Source of the DNA: Salinicola avicenniae
Lineage (GTDB): Bacteria > Pseudomonadota > Gammaproteobacteria > Pseudomonadales > Halomonadaceae
Direction: 5' to 3'
Assembly: GCF_023736115.1 (NCBI RefSeq)
Contig: NZ_JAKQZC010000001.1
Span: 558,001 to 622,000, forward strand
Length of the DNA stretch: 64,000 nucleotides
A model generated the notes under the pieces. The model was not told the origin of the DNA. It did no database searches and saw nothing but the letters and a program-made list of their open reading frames with translations. This document shows positions 9,379 through 19,377 of the stretch, piece after piece; the stretch's first letter is position 1; each line of letters begins with the position of its first letter. The translations under genes and the position numbers were made by a program.

Positions 9379-10563
9379 TTACGCTGCGGCTGACAACGAT
9401 TTGGCGTGCTTCTTGTCCCAGGCACCGCTCACCAGGGTCAGCAGGATGCTGACACCGACAACGATGGCGGCCGCGGGACCGGTGGCCATCAGGCCAAAGT
9501 GTTCGACGACGATCCCGCCAATCCAGGCGCCGGCGGCGATACCGCCGTTGAAGGCGCCGATATTGATGCTCGAGGAAGCGTCGACCGATTTAGGGGCGTG
9601 GATTTCAGCCTGCTGCACCACGTAGAGCTGCAGGACGGGAATACTGCCGAAGGCGACGGCGCCCCACAGCATCACGACCGGCACCATGAGCACCTTGTTG
9701 ACCGCGACGAGACTGAGAACCGCCATGGCGAACGTGAGCAGACCGAGGATCCAGAGCAGAGCGGCAATGGCGCCTCTCTTGTCTGCCAGGCGTGCGAAGA
9801 AGGTATTGCCCAGCGTGACGGCTATGCCGTAGAAGATCAGCACGGTGCCGACACCGGAAACCGAGAAGCCGGTCACCTCCTGCAGTATCTCGGAGAGATA
9901 GGTGTAGGCGATGAAAGCGCCACCATAGCCGATGCCGGTAATCAGGAAGACGAGCAGCATCTTGGGGACGGTGACGATGCTGAGCTGCTCGATCAGGCTG
10001 GCTGGCTCAGGGCGCTCGACCTTCTTCGGCAGAAAGATCCACAGGGCGATGATCGACAGTGCGCCGAGTACCGTGATGAACAGAAAGGCTGCGCGCCAGT
10101 CGAACAGATCGGTCAGGAAGGTACCGAGCGGTACACCGGCCACGAGCGCCACGGTCAATCCCGTGAACATGATGCCGATCGCCGCACCGGATTTTTCCTT
10201 GGGGACGGAGTTAGCCGCAACCACGGTCGCCATGGAATAGAAAACACCCTGAACTACGCCGGCCAGCACGCGGCCGATCAGCAGCATTGGGTAACTCTGC
10301 GCCTGCCAGGCGAGCCAGTTCGCGGCCACGAAAAGAATCATCAAACCGCAGGCGAGCAGACGCCGGTCGATTCGACTGGTCAACGGTGTGATGATCGGTG
10401 CCGCGATGGCTACGCCCAGCGCGTAAAGACTGACTAGTTGGCCAGCAGTAGGGATATCGATCTGCATGTCGGTCGCGATAGCGGGCAGAATGCCCACGAC
10501 CACGAACTCGGCCATGCCGATGGCAAAGGCGGCTGCGGCCAGTGCATAGAGAGAAATTGGCAT
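9379..10563 (-). CDS. MFS transporter, DHA1 (AraJ/YdhP-like) family
   Basis: A 394-residue protein with twelve predicted membrane segments and the DHA1 signatures: FVVVGILPAIATDM in helix 1, an SRIDRR loop between helices 2 and 3, and a GRVLAGVVQGVFYS motif in helix 4-5. It is the first gene of a minus-strand operon with thioredoxin and trxB, and it faces a TetR repressor gene. This context suggests export of an electrophile or other thiol-reactive compound, but that is inference. Confidence 0.85.
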   Translation of the reverse strand: MPISLYALAAAAFAIGMAEFVVVGILPAIATDMQIDIPTAGQLVSLYALGVAIAAPIITPLTSRIDRRLLACGLMILFVAANWLAWQAQSYPMLLIGRVLAGVVQGVFYSMATVVAANSVPKEKSGAAIGIMFTGLTVALVAGVPLGTFLTDLFDWRAAFLFITVLGALSIIALWIFLPKKVERPEPASLIEQLSIVTVPKMLLVFLITGIGYGGAFIAYTYLSEILQEVTGFSVSGVGTVLIFYGIAVTLGNTFFARLADKRGAIAALLWILGLLTFAMAVLSLVAVNKVLMVPVVMLWGAVAFGSIPVLQLYVVQQAEIHAPKSVDASSSINIGAFNGGIAAGAWIGGIVVEHFGLMATGPAAAIVVGVSILLTLVSGAWDKKHAKSLSAAA

Positions 10564-10601
10564 CGTTTGTCCCGGACCCCGAAAGGGAAGTTAGTGACTT
10601 A

Positions 10602-10670
10602 TGGAATGGTTAGTCCGGAATTTGAGCAGAAGTCGTATTCCCTTGTCAATGAATTGTGGAATGAGTAGTC
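10602..10670 (+). promoter_or_regulatory. Divergent promoter-operator region between the MFS and TetR genes
   Basis: Two 14-mers differing at 2 positions, TGGAATGGTTAGTC (10602-10615) and TGGAATGAGTAGTC (10657-10670), flank the region. For the TetR gene, TTGTCA (10643-10648) and TAGTCT (10666-10671) are 17 bp apart. For the MFS operon on the minus strand, TTGACA (10649-10644) and TCAAAT (10625-10620) are 18 bp apart. One repeat overlaps the TetR -10 element and the other the predicted MFS start point, a good layout for repression of both. Confidence 0.5.
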
Positions 10671-10717
10671 TAATAATGTGTGAAGCGCGGTGAGCAACAC
10701 CCCGCGGGAGGGCGAAA

Positions 10718-11314
10718 ATGGCCAGAACCGGAAGACCCAGAGAGTTCGATCGGGAAAGCGCCGTTCGGCAGGCGATGAATCTTTTTTGGGCGAAAGGGTT
10801 CGAGAGTACGTCTCTCTCGGATCTCAAAAGCACGCTGGGCGGGCTCTCCTCGGCCAGTTTCTACGCGGCCTTCGGCTCCAAGAAGGCTCTGTACGAGGAG
10901 TGTTTGGCGGAGTACATGGGCACCTGCGGAGAGCTCGTCGCGACGCTGCGGGACGAGTCGCTGTCGGCGCGGGAGGCACTTCGAGCGATGCTGTGGCGCT
11001 CCATCGAGATTCAGACTTCGAGAGATTCACCGCTGGGCTGCATGGCGGTGCTGTCAGGCATCGTCTGTGATGATGACAACGCCGATGTCGCGGAGTTGGC
11101 GCGTAACGCCAGGAAGGTCAATCGTGACGCCATCGCCGACTGTATCGCCAGAGGCGTGGCGAATGGGGAGCTCGCCGATGATGGCTCCGCAGAGGCCTTC
11201 ACGCTGACGCTGGACTCCTTTCTCAAGGGGCTCGCCGTTCAGTCGCGAGACGGAATCTCGCGTGAGGCACTGCTGCGCTCGGCCGATCAGCTGCTGTCGA
11301 TCCTGGATCGCTGA
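10718..11314 (+). CDS. TetR/AcrR-family transcriptional regulator
   Basis: A 198-residue protein with the TetR helix-turn-helix at about residues 10-55 (GRPREFD start, then ESTSLSDL and SSASFYAAFGSKKALYEECL). The C-terminal ligand-binding part has two cysteines, in SPLGCM and IVCDD. GGGAGG lies 7 bases before the ATG. It is divergent from the MFS-thioredoxin-trxB operon and probably represses it and itself. Cysteines in the sensor domain would fit sensing of an electrophile, as in NemR, but this is only a suggestion. Confidence 0.88.
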   Translation: MARTGRPREFDRESAVRQAMNLFWAKGFESTSLSDLKSTLGGLSSASFYAAFGSKKALYEECLAEYMGTCGELVATLRDESLSAREALRAMLWRSIEIQTSRDSPLGCMAVLSGIVCDDDNADVAELARNARKVNRDAIADCIARGVANGELADDGSAEAFTLTLDSFLKGLAVQSRDGISREALLRSADQLLSILDR

Positions 11315-11484
11315 ACGCTCCATGCGCTCACCGTCGTCGTCTGGCAAAGGAGCTTGTGAGTCGCGTGCCCGAAAGAGGAGATAATCGGACAACCGGACCG
11401 AGAAGGCTCGTCTTGCCTGGGGTGGTCGATAATGGTCTGCTATAAGTCGGACTACCGACCATGAACATCGAAAAGGACACGACG

Positions 11485-13149
11485 ATGGGTATCTCCCCCC
11501 AAGCAGGACGCTTGCCCGAAGAGAAGACGCTGGCGAATCTGCCGCGTCTCGTCGCACGCTATTACAGCGAGCGTCCCGATCCGAGCGACCCCGGCCAGCA
11601 GGTCGCCTTTGGCACCTCCGGCCATCGCGGCTCGTCGCTCAAGACGAGCTTCAACGAGTGGCACATTCTGGCGACGACCCAGGCGATCTGCGAGTATCGC
11701 GAGGCGCAGGGCATCGACGGGCCGCTCTACATTGGCATGGATACCCATGCGCTCTCCGAGCCAGCGTTCGTCTCAGCGCTGGAAGTGCTCGCGGCCAATG
11801 GTGTCGAGACGCGCATCGATGCCGGCTGCGAGGAGACTGGGGGCGACGTCGGCTATACACCGACCCCGGCGATCTCCAATGCCATCCTGGTCCACAATCG
11901 CGGTCGAGCGCACGGTTTGGCCGACGGTATCGTGATCACGCCGTCCCACAATCCGCCGGTGGATGGCGGTTTCAAGTACAACCCCACCAACGGTGGTCCC
12001 GCCGATACCAGCATCACCGGCTGGATTCAGGATCGCGCCAACGCCCATTTGGCCGACGGTCTCGCCAATGTTCAGCGCGTGAGCTATGCCGACGCGCTGG
12101 CAGCGCCTACCACCCAGCGTTTCGATTTCATCGATAGCTACGTCAGCGGTCTGGATCAGGTCATCGATATGGCCGCGATTCGCGATTCCGGGCTCAAGTT
12201 CGGCGTCGATCCGCTGGGTGGCGCCGGTGTGCACTACTGGCCGCGCATCGCCGCGAAGTACGATCTGCCGCTGGAGGTGATCTCGACCACCGTCGATCCG
12301 ACCTTCCGCTTCATGCGCGTCGATTGGGACGGCAAGATCCGCATGGACTGCTCGTCACCGCATGCGATGGCGGGGCTGATCGAGAACAAGGATCGCTTCG
12401 ATGTCTCCTTCGCCTGCGATACCGACCACGATCGCCACGGGATCGTCGCTCGCTCGACGGGGCTCTTGAACCCCAATCACTACCTCGCTGTCGCCATCGA
12501 GTACCTGTTCACGCATCGCCCGAACTGGGGTGACAAGGCCGCGATTGGCAAGACGCTGGTCTCCTCCTCGATGATCGATTACGTCGCCGAAGGACTGGGA
12601 CGCGAGGTGGTCGAAGTACCGGTGGGCTTCAAGTGGTTCGTCGACGGGCTGATCGAGGGCTCGCTGGGCTTCGGCGGCGAGGAGTCCGCCGGCGCGTCGT
12701 TCCTGACCAAGGATGGCCACCCGTGGTCGACCGACAAGGACGGCATCATTCTCGGCCTGCTGGCCGCCGAGATCACCGCCGTCACCGGCAAGGACCCGGG
12801 CGAGCGCTACCGGGCGCTGACCGAGCGTTTCGGCGCCCCGGTCTACGAGCGGGTCGATGCGCCGGCCAACCGTGAGCAGAAGGCCAAGCTCAAGGCGCTC
12901 TCGCCGGAACAGGTTACGGCCGAGACGCTGGCCGGGCATCCGATTACGCGCAAGCTGACCGAAGCGCCGGGCAACGGTGCCGCCATCGGCGGGCTCAAGG
13001 TCGTCACCGATGCCGGCTGGTTCGCCGCGCGGCCATCCGGCACCGAAGATGTCTACAAGATCTATGCCGAGAGCTTCGAGGGCGACGCCCATCTGAAACG
13101 CATTCAGGAAGAGGCCAAGGCGCTGGTCGACCAGGTCCTCGCCGGCTAG
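11485..13149 (+). CDS. pgm: Phosphoglucomutase (alpha-D-glucose phosphate-specific)
   Basis: A 554-residue protein that matches E. coli Pgm along its whole length. It contains the N-terminal [11 protein letters not shown] segment, the phosphoserine loop [12 protein letters not shown] with Ser about 154, the metal-binding DTDHDRHG loop, the GEESAGASF sugar-binding loop and the C-terminal RPSGTED phosphate-binding loop. It interconverts glucose-1-phosphate and glucose-6-phosphate, which feeds ADP- or UDP-glucose synthesis. The start at 11485 follows AAAGGACAC; an in-frame ATG lies at 11461. An acidic CEETGGD insertion before YTPTPA is slightly different from E. coli. Confidence 0.96.
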   Translation: MGISPQAGRLPEEKTLANLPRLVARYYSERPDPSDPGQQVAFGTSGHRGSSLKTSFNEWHILATTQAICEYREAQGIDGPLYIGMDTHALSEPAFVSALEVLAANGVETRIDAGCEETGGDVGYTPTPAISNAILVHNRGRAHGLADGIVITPSHNPPVDGGFKYNPTNGGPADTSITGWIQDRANAHLADGLANVQRVSYADALAAPTTQRFDFIDSYVSGLDQVIDMAAIRDSGLKFGVDPLGGAGVHYWPRIAAKYDLPLEVISTTVDPTFRFMRVDWDGKIRMDCSSPHAMAGLIENKDRFDVSFACDTDHDRHGIVARSTGLLNPNHYLAVAIEYLFTHRPNWGDKAAIGKTLVSSSMIDYVAEGLGREVVEVPVGFKWFVDGLIEGSLGFGGEESAGASFLTKDGHPWSTDKDGIILGLLAAEITAVTGKDPGERYRALTERFGAPVYERVDAPANREQKAKLKALSPEQVTAETLAGHPITRKLTEAPGNGAAIGGLKVVTDAGWFAARPSGTEDVYKIYAESFEGDAHLKRIQEEAKALVDQVLAG

Positions 13150-13359
13150 TTCGTCTCCCGTCGAGGAGATTGTCGCCGACATGGCGCGCCAGCCGTGTCG
13201 GTGCCCTCCTGCCAGATCGCCGACGTCCTGTTGGCGAACATTCACTTCAAGTTTGGCTTCGGTCTCGCCGATATCGCAGGCAGACGGTCACCAGACCGGT
13301 GATGCGATATGCCGCCCACGCGAGGTGGTTTGGTGTCTCATGCCTGCCGAGGTCTTTCC

Positions 13360-15507
13360 ATGCATTTCAAATCCGTACGCACCCTGGTCACGCTGCTGGT
13401 CGGCGGTTGCATCCTGCTGGTGGTGGCCGCGCTGGTCGGCTATTCGCTGTATGCCAGTACACGCTCCCAGGCGCTGGTCGATGCGCGCACCCAGGCCTTG
13501 ATGGAAGATAGCGTGGATCAACGCCTCGACGCGGTCGCCTCGGATCAGGCGGCACGTATCAAGGCGCCACTCGAGCGGGCGCTGACACTAGCCACGCAGC
13601 TGGCCAATACCAATGCCCTGATGGGCGAGACCGATGCAGACGGGCAGAGGCGCCTCTACCTGGGGCGCAACGAGCTTTCGAATCTGGTGCGCCAGACGGT
13701 GGTCGACAACCCTGACCTGCTGGACGCCTTCATCGGCTGGGAGCCGGACGCCTTCGGCAGTGACAGTTACTATCTCGATCGCGAGGATCAGGGCTACGAT
13801 GCCGACGGCCGCTTCATGCCGTGGTGGTACCGTAACGAGAGCGGCGATGTCGCGGTGTACCCGTTGGGCGAGACGCTGGAAAGCGAGACACTGATGGCCA
13901 GCGGCGTGCGCGAGGGAGAGTATTATCTCTGCCCGAAAGAGACCGGCCAACCCTGCATCATCGATCCGGCTCCCTATGACTACAACGGCGAAACGTTGAT
14001 GGTGACCTCCTTCAACGTACCGGTCATGGTGGACGGCGAATTTCGAGGCAGCGCCGGGGTCGACCTCTCCGTCGATTTCATTCAATCGCTGCTGGTCGAG
14101 GCCGATGCCTCGCTCTACGACGGCGCGGGTCGATGGGCGTTGATCGCGCCGGGTGGCGGCGTCACGGCGCTGACCGACAGCAGTGACGTGAGCGCGGCGC
14201 TGGGCGAGCCGGCGACGGCCGTCTTTGACACCGCGCTGGCGCAGCGAATCGACAGCGCCCGCACGGGCAGCCCGGTGCGCGAGACCGTCGACGGCGAAGT
14301 TCAGCTCTATTGGCCGTTCACTGTCGGCGATGCCGAGAGCACGCCTTGGGTCCTGATGATCAGCCTGCCGCAAAGTGCAGTCCTGGCCGGGCTTCACGAC
14401 CTGCAGGGGGCGCTGGAGGCTCGCCGCCACAGCGATACCCTGGCGATGCTCGCGGTTGGACTCGGTGTCGTAGTGCTGGGGCTGATCGTCAGCTGGCTGC
14501 TGGGTGGCAGCTTGTCCCGGCCGCTGCGTCATCTGGCGAATCGCATGCGCGAGATCGCGTCCGGCGACGGCGACCTCACTCGCCGCCTGCCGGTGAAGGG
14601 GCGCAACGAAACCGCCGAACTGGCGCTTCAGTTCAATGCGTTCGCCGACAAGATGCAGGATGTGTTGCATCAGGTTCGCGACAGCAGCGAGAGCGTCAAT
14701 ATCGCTTCGCGCGAGATTGCCAGCGGCAGCGAGGATCTCTCGCGGCGAACCGACTCGATGGCCGCCAGCCTGCAGCAGACGTCGGCCTCGATGGAGGAGC
14801 TGACCAGCACGGTCGAGCATACCGCGCAGTCAGCCCGTCAGGTCGACCAGCTCGCGGTTTCCGCCACCGAAGCGGCGCAGCGGGGCGGCGAGGTGGTCTC
14901 CGACGTGGTACAGACGATGGACGAGATCGAGGCGTCGTCACGCCAGATCACCGAGATCGTCACGACCATGGATGGCATCGCCTTCCAGACCAACCTGCTG
15001 GCGCTCAACGCTTCGGTTGAAGCGGCGCGGGCCGGCGAGCATGGGCGCGGTTTTGCCGTGGTGGCCGAAGAGGTGCGCAAACTTGCCAGCCGTAGCGCCG
15101 AGGCGTCGCATCAGATCAAGGCGCTGGTGGAGACCTCGACCGGCAAGACCCAGCTGGGCGCGCAGCGGGTGCGTCACGCCGGCGAGGCGATGGAAGAGAT
15201 CGTGGCCAGCATCGCACGAGTGACCGATGTGCTGGGCGAAATCAGCGCGGCGACCGGCGAGCAGAGTCAGGGCATCGGGCAGGTCAATCAGGCGGTGGTC
15301 GAAATCGACAACGTGACCCAGAAGAACGCCTCGATGGTCCAGCAGACCGCGGCGGCGGCGGCGGAGCTGCAGCGGCAGTCGCAGCGTCTGGCCGCGACCG
15401 TGGGTGTCTTCCAGCTAGGCGAGCCGCCGGCGACAACGAACGCCGCATCCCGAGAGACCCCCGCCGCACTCTCCTCACCGGTGCGTCGGACGCCTGAGCT
15501 CGCCTGA
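13360..15507 (+). CDS. Methyl-accepting chemotaxis protein with periplasmic dCache-type sensor
   Basis: A 715-residue transmembrane receptor. Membrane segment 1 is at about residues 8-30; a periplasmic sensor of some 330 residues follows, with Cache-type features ([20 protein letters not shown]). Membrane segment 2 is at about 361-383, then a HAMP domain ([20 protein letters not shown]). The signalling domain has the hairpin-tip motif [18 protein letters not shown] near residue 545. The start at 13360 has GAGG upstream; an ATG at 13309 is less likely. The dCache type often binds amino acids or other small ligands, but the ligand is unknown. It ends directly against the stpA-like gene on the other strand. 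Confidence 0.9.
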   Translation: MHFKSVRTLVTLLVGGCILLVVAALVGYSLYASTRSQALVDARTQALMEDSVDQRLDAVASDQAARIKAPLERALTLATQLANTNALMGETDADGQRRLYLGRNELSNLVRQTVVDNPDLLDAFIGWEPDAFGSDSYYLDREDQGYDADGRFMPWWYRNESGDVAVYPLGETLESETLMASGVREGEYYLCPKETGQPCIIDPAPYDYNGETLMVTSFNVPVMVDGEFRGSAGVDLSVDFIQSLLVEADASLYDGAGRWALIAPGGGVTALTDSSDVSAALGEPATAVFDTALAQRIDSARTGSPVRETVDGEVQLYWPFTVGDAESTPWVLMISLPQSAVLAGLHDLQGALEARRHSDTLAMLAVGLGVVVLGLIVSWLLGGSLSRPLRHLANRMREIASGDGDLTRRLPVKGRNETAELALQFNAFADKMQDVLHQVRDSSESVNIASREIASGSEDLSRRTDSMAASLQQTSASMEELTSTVEHTAQSARQVDQLAVSATEAAQRGGEVVSDVVQTMDEIEASSRQITEIVTTMDGIAFQTNLLALNASVEAARAGEHGRGFAVVAEEVRKLASRSAEASHQIKALVETSTGKTQLGAQRVRHAGEAMEEIVASIARVTDVLGEISAATGEQSQGIGQVNQAVVEIDNVTQKNASMVQQTAAAAAELQRQSQRLAATVGVFQLGEPPATTNAASRETPAALSSPVRRTPELA

Positions 15508-16788
15508 TCAGCGCCGCGCGGCCAGTGCGCAGAAGAAGTCGATGTACTGGCCGTGCCCGTCGGGAAAGATCACGTCCAGCTTGAGGGGATCGTCGGGGTC
15601 GGTGATCCCCTCCAGCGCCGGCCAGATGTCGACCTCCGCTCCCTGAAGCTGCTCGGCCAGGCGGTCGGCATCGACGCCAGGCCGTCTGACCTCGCCGCCG
15701 CTGCTGTCGACGAAGAGCACGCGGTTGCCGCTGTCGAATGTCTCGCCCAGCTGCTGGACCAAGGTCAGGAAACCGCGGTCGCTGCCGCCGCGCAGCCGTT
15801 GGTGCCGACCCTCGGTCGTTTCGGTGAAGGAGGTCACGGTATCGCCGACACCGACGATCGTCGGCATCAGTGCCGGATCGAAGTGATCACGGGCCAGCGC
15901 GAGCAACGCGTCATGGTCGCGCGGCGCCTCGCGGGCGTTGAACGCCTCGCCGAGGGGATAGTGACCGGTATGGCGGTGATAGTAGCGGTTGAGAATCACC
16001 AGCACGCCGACCTCCTTGACCGCTCCGCGGAGCATGAATTGGAAATCCGTGGTACCGGCGCTGGTCGATCGGCCCTCGCGTTCCACGCTTTCCCTTAGCC
16101 GTTCGTTGCCGGCCTCGTCATGGCCGGCGTTGGGCGCATAGTGCACGAAGAAGGCATCGCCGAGCCCGGCCTCGTCGGCGGCCTCGAGCTGGCCCTGCAT
16201 GAACGCGGCCACGTCCTGCTGCAGCTGGCGGTAGCGCTCGGGCGCTGTCTGCCAGTGGCGATGAAAGACGTTGAGATTAAGCGTCGGCGAGGCCAGGTTG
16301 TCGAGCACGGCGGCAGCGATCAGATCGCGGCGGCAGGCGCTGTCGAGCGCGTAAGGCGGCTCGGCGAGTCGTGCATCGAGGAACTGCTCGGCTTTGGCCG
16401 GAAAAGCCGCCAGAAAAGCCAACTCCGCATCGCTGACGCCAGGATGCGAGACATCGCCGAAGCGGTCCTGCCACTGTACGCCTCCAGCGGCCAAACCCGG
16501 CAGATAGCGGCCCTGCTCGCCAGCACGATCCGGCGTCGCGAAATGCGCCTCGACGATGCCGTTTACGCCGCGCGAGCCGATGTGCTCGCCGTTGGTCAGC
16601 ACGAAAAAATGACCGTCGAGTCGGCGCGCCGCGTCGAGGTAGCGGCGTTCGAGCTGGCGGGTCAGCGGATCGCCGACCAGCCCCATGCAGACACCATCCA
16701 GGTCCTGGATGATCAACAGGTTATCGGTCGCGGCCAGGTCGTCCAGCAGCGCGTCGTGGTCGAGCGAAAAAGGGGCGGATCGAGTCAT
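15508..16788 (-). CDS. Glucosylglycerol 3-phosphatase-like HAD phosphatase (StpA/GgpP type)
   Basis: A 426-residue cytosolic protein whose start (FSLDHDALLDDL, then NLLIIQDLDGVCMGLVGDP) resembles cyanobacterial StpA, which removes phosphate from glucosylglycerol phosphate to make the osmolyte glucosylglycerol. The HAD nucleophile pair is D29/D31, followed by FVLTNGEHIG. Length fits StpA (about 420). The ATG ending at 16788 is chosen because a TATACT box lies at 16840-16835; the open frame continues upstream through a tandem repeat. The usual partner, glucosylglycerol-phosphate synthase, is not in this window. Other sugar-phosphate substrates are possible. Confidence 0.72.
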   Translation of the reverse strand: MTRSAPFSLDHDALLDDLAATDNLLIIQDLDGVCMGLVGDPLTRQLERRYLDAARRLDGHFFVLTNGEHIGSRGVNGIVEAHFATPDRAGEQGRYLPGLAAGGVQWQDRFGDVSHPGVSDAELAFLAAFPAKAEQFLDARLAEPPYALDSACRRDLIAAAVLDNLASPTLNLNVFHRHWQTAPERYRQLQQDVAAFMQGQLEAADEAGLGDAFFVHYAPNAGHDEAGNERLRESVEREGRSTSAGTTDFQFMLRGAVKEVGVLVILNRYYHRHTGHYPLGEAFNAREAPRDHDALLALARDHFDPALMPTIVGVGDTVTSFTETTEGRHQRLRGGSDRGFLTLVQQLGETFDSGNRVLFVDSSGGEVRRPGVDADRLAEQLQGAEVDIWPALEGITDPDDPLKLDVIFPDGHGQYIDFFCALAARR

Positions 16789-16851
16789 GGTCGGCAGCAA
16801 GCCATATCGAGACAGTGGAAAGACGTTGGCCTTCAGTATAGAGGTTTGGCA

Positions 16852-16892
16852 CGTTGTAGAGAGTTGACGCGTTGTAGAGGGTTGATGCGTTG
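16852..16892 (+). repeat. 18-bp tandem repeat upstream of the stpA-like gene
   Basis: CGTTGTAGAGAGTTGACG (16852-16869) is followed directly by CGTTGTAGAGGGTTGATG (16870-16887) and a partial third copy, CGTTG. It lies just upstream of the predicted minus-strand promoter and could be a binding array or a neutral duplication. Confidence 0.8.
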
Positions 16893-17031
16893 CCATGGCC
16901 AGCGGGCGCTGATGTCACCGGCCGGTTTGCCGAGGCCCGCCGGGACGACTAGCCTGCAGGGGCGCGCCGTGATAGCGGCGTGCGCCCGTCGCGCCGGGAG
17001 GGCGTGACGCCAGCCACAGGAGGAGGCAACG

Positions 17032-17520
17032 ATGTCCAGTCCCGAACACAAGCAGAAGATCTGGCAACTGATCGACAAGATCAAGGTCGGCATGCTGGTG
17101 ACGCTCGACGATGGGGTGCCGCGCTCGCGGCCGATGCACCTGGTGCAGGATGCCTACGACGGCACGCTCTGGTTCTACACGCGCCGCAGCGCCGAAAAAA
17201 CCTTCGAGGCAGCGGAAGACCGTGACGTCTGCCTCTCGTTTTCCGATCAGAACGATGGCATCTACGTGTCGCTATCCGGGCGGGCACGACTGCGGGACGA
17301 CCAGGCGCTGATCGAGAAATACTGGAACCCGTTCGTTGCGGCCTGGTTCGAGGGCGGCAAGGATGACCCCGATATCACCATGCTCGAGGTCGACGTCGAT
17401 TTCGGCGAGCACTGGAAGGCTCGGGAGAGCAAGACGTTCCAGCTCTACGAGATCGCCAAATCCAATCTCAAGAAAGACCATCAGCCCGATCTCGGCGAAA
17501 ACGAAAAGTTCGGCGAGTAA
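17032..17520 (+). CDS. Pyridoxamine 5'-phosphate oxidase-like general stress protein
   Basis: A 162-residue split-barrel flavin-binding protein of the COG3871 general stress protein type. Early strands KVGMLVTLDDGVPRSRPM and the LWFYTRRSAEKTFE segment are the FMN-site elements, and the C-terminal TMLEVDVDFGEHW is conserved in this subgroup. It is shorter than true PdxH and lacks its C-terminal signature, so it probably binds a flavin or similar cofactor without making PLP. A strong GGAGGAGG site precedes the ATG. It is monocistronic. Confidence 0.82.
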   Translation: MSSPEHKQKIWQLIDKIKVGMLVTLDDGVPRSRPMHLVQDAYDGTLWFYTRRSAEKTFEAAEDRDVCLSFSDQNDGIYVSLSGRARLRDDQALIEKYWNPFVAAWFEGGKDDPDITMLEVDVDFGEHWKARESKTFQLYEIAKSNLKKDHQPDLGENEKFGE

Positions 17521-17553
17521 GAAGCGGCGAGTAAGAAGCGGCGAGTGAGAAGC
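17512..17553 (+). repeat. 14-bp tandem repeat, three copies, spanning a stop codon
   Basis: GGCGAGTAAGAAGC is present at 17512-17525 and 17526-17539, with a third copy GGCGAGTGAGAAGC at 17540-17553. The first copy contains the TAA stop of the PNPOx-like gene, so the array looks like duplication of the gene's own 3' end. Confidence 0.9.
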
Positions 17554-17696
17554 TTGGGTGAGAGGCGGCAAGTGATTCCCACTGCATGATTGCCTGCGCC
17601 GTCGGCACGCGGCCGGCGGCGTCACGGCCGGCCGAGATTGACAGCGACCCGCCAAGTCAGGATAAAGGCTCCTCAACGGTGACATAGCGAATTCCC

Positions 17697-18719
17697 ATGT
17701 TTCTCCTGACGGCGTTTGTCGTTCTCTCCATCGGCTTCTCCTTCATCTGCTCGGTGCTGGAGGCCGCGTTGCTCTCTCTGACGCCCAGCTATATCGCGCA
17801 GTTCAAGGAGTCGCGGCCCAAGCTGCATGACTCGCTCAACGCACTCAAGTCCAATATCGACCGTCCGCTGGCGGCGATCCTGACGCTCAATACCATTGCG
17901 CACACCGTCGGCGCTACCGGCGTTGGGGCGCAGGTCGCGGCTGTCTTTGGCGAAGCGCACGTGGCGATCGCCTCCGCACTGATGACCTTTGGCATCCTCG
18001 TCTTCTCGGAGATCATCCCGAAGACGATCGGCGCGACCTACTGGCGCACGCTGGCGCCGCTGTTGCCTAAAGTGCTGCGAACCATGGTCTGGATGCTGGC
18101 ACCGTTCATCTGGCTCTCCGAAATGATCACCAACCGGATCGCCAAGTCGGAGAACGATGTCGACATGCGCGGCGAGATCAAGGCGCTGGCGCGCATCGGG
18201 CTGGAAGAGAAGGCGCTCGACCCGGACGAGACGCGAACTATCACCAATATTCTCAATCTGCACGAGATTCCGGTGAAGAGCGTGATGACGCCGCGCACGG
18301 TGTGCGAGACCGTCACGCCGGACATGACGGTGGCCGAATTCGACCACCGCTACGGTAAGACGCAGTTCACCCGCTTTCCGGTGATGGACGGCGCTGAGGA
18401 CGCGCTGGGCTACGTGCACAAGGCGGATACCTACCACGCCGACGACGAACAGACGCTGAAGACGTTGATGCACTCGGTGGCCGCGGTCGACGAGAGCGAC
18501 AGCGTGGAGCACGTCTTCACCGCGATGCTCAAGGACCACAACCATATGCGCGTGGTCTACGACGACCATGGAAGCTGGGTCGGCCTGATCACCATGGAGG
18601 ACGTGATCGAGACGATCCTCGGCCAGGATATCGTCGACGAGACCGACAACGTCCAGAACCTGCGCAAGTACGCTAAACAGCGCTGGCTGAAGCGTATTCG
18701 GCGCGACAGCGCCAGCTGA
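17697..18719 (+). CDS. CNNM/DUF21 domain protein with CBS pair (HlyC/CorC-like family)
   Basis: A 340-residue membrane protein. The DUF21 (CNNM) transmembrane domain fills the first 140 residues, starting with an uncleaved LLTAFVVLSIGFSFICSVLE segment and including the LVFSEIIPKTIGA motif. Two CBS motifs follow (VMTPRTVCETVTPDMTV, then VEHVFTAMLKDHNHMRVVYDD) and the linker GLITMEDVIETILGQDIVDE is typical. The C-terminal CorC domain found in larger relatives is absent. Proteins of this type are linked with Mg2+/Co2+ or Na+ transport. No strong ribosome site was found, and the ATG at 17697 is the first in the frame. Confidence 0.87.
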   Translation: MFLLTAFVVLSIGFSFICSVLEAALLSLTPSYIAQFKESRPKLHDSLNALKSNIDRPLAAILTLNTIAHTVGATGVGAQVAAVFGEAHVAIASALMTFGILVFSEIIPKTIGATYWRTLAPLLPKVLRTMVWMLAPFIWLSEMITNRIAKSENDVDMRGEIKALARIGLEEKALDPDETRTITNILNLHEIPVKSVMTPRTVCETVTPDMTVAEFDHRYGKTQFTRFPVMDGAEDALGYVHKADTYHADDEQTLKTLMHSVAAVDESDSVEHVFTAMLKDHNHMRVVYDDHGSWVGLITMEDVIETILGQDIVDETDNVQNLRKYAKQRWLKRIRRDSAS

Positions 18720-18855
18720 TCGACAGCGGTCGTCCCTGCTGGATATCGCTCCCGGTGTAGGCCGGGGCGACCGCGATCGGCTTTCCCGGCTGCTCTTCTC
18801 AACCTGTCGACCGCGGCGGCCATAGCTGTGGACGATAGCGTTTGCTTGGCACATT

Positions 18856-18876
18856 AAATGTTATGATATAACATTG
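18856..18876 (+). promoter_or_regulatory. Zur box upstream of dksA2-zigA
   Basis: The core GTTATGATATAAC (18860-18872), flanked by AAAT and ATTG, matches the gammaproteobacterial Zur operator (AATGTTATAnTATAACATT) almost perfectly. It lies 27 bases before the DksA2-like start codon. Zur with zinc bound would repress here. Confidence 0.88.
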
Positions 18877-18903
18877 TTTATCGCCAGCGCCGAGGAGGTT
18901 GTC

Positions 18904-19338
18904 ATGGCTCGTCAGACACACATCGACAGCAACGCCAAGCTGTTGGCAATGCCAGAGCAGGACTACATGAACGCCGCGCAGCTTGCGTATTTCCGACGTC
19001 TTCTGACCGAGGAGCGCGCATCACTAGAATCGGCACTGGCGCAGACGCGCCAGACCATCGTCGACAGTCGCGGTGCCGGTGACGATGCCGATCTCGCCGC
19101 CAACGAAGAGACGCTGCGTCTGCTGCTGCGGCAGGCAGAACGCGAAACGCGTCTGCTGCGCAAGATCGACGTCACGTTGCGGCGGCTCGACGAAGGTGAA
19201 TATGGCTTCTGCGAGGAGACCGGCGCGCCAATCGGTCTGCAGCGCTTGCTGCTGCGCCCGACCGCGACGCTCTGCCTCGAAGCCAAGGAGCGCCAGGAGA
19301 TGCAGGAACATCATTACGCCAAGCGGCGCAGCGCCTGA
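18904..19338 (+). CDS. dksA2: DksA2-type zinc-independent DksA/TraR regulator
   Basis: A 144-residue DksA-family protein that binds RNA polymerase through its secondary channel and works with ppGpp. The coiled-coil tip motif DxxDxA (D60, D63, A65) is intact. The zinc finger is degenerate: instead of CxxC-X17-CxxC it reads CEET-X17-CLEA (C103, T106, C124, A127), the same pattern described for Pseudomonas DksA2, which works without zinc. The ATG at 18904 follows GAGGAGG. A strong Zur box lies upstream and a COG0523 GTPase gene follows, so it should replace DksA during zinc shortage. Confidence 0.9.
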   Translation: MARQTHIDSNAKLLAMPEQDYMNAAQLAYFRRLLTEERASLESALAQTRQTIVDSRGAGDDADLAANEETLRLLLRQAERETRLLRKIDVTLRRLDEGEYGFCEETGAPIGLQRLLLRPTATLCLEAKERQEMQEHHYAKRRSA

Positions 19339-19377
19339 CACGCAGCGACGCTTGGCCGGACCGTTGGGAGCCATGTC

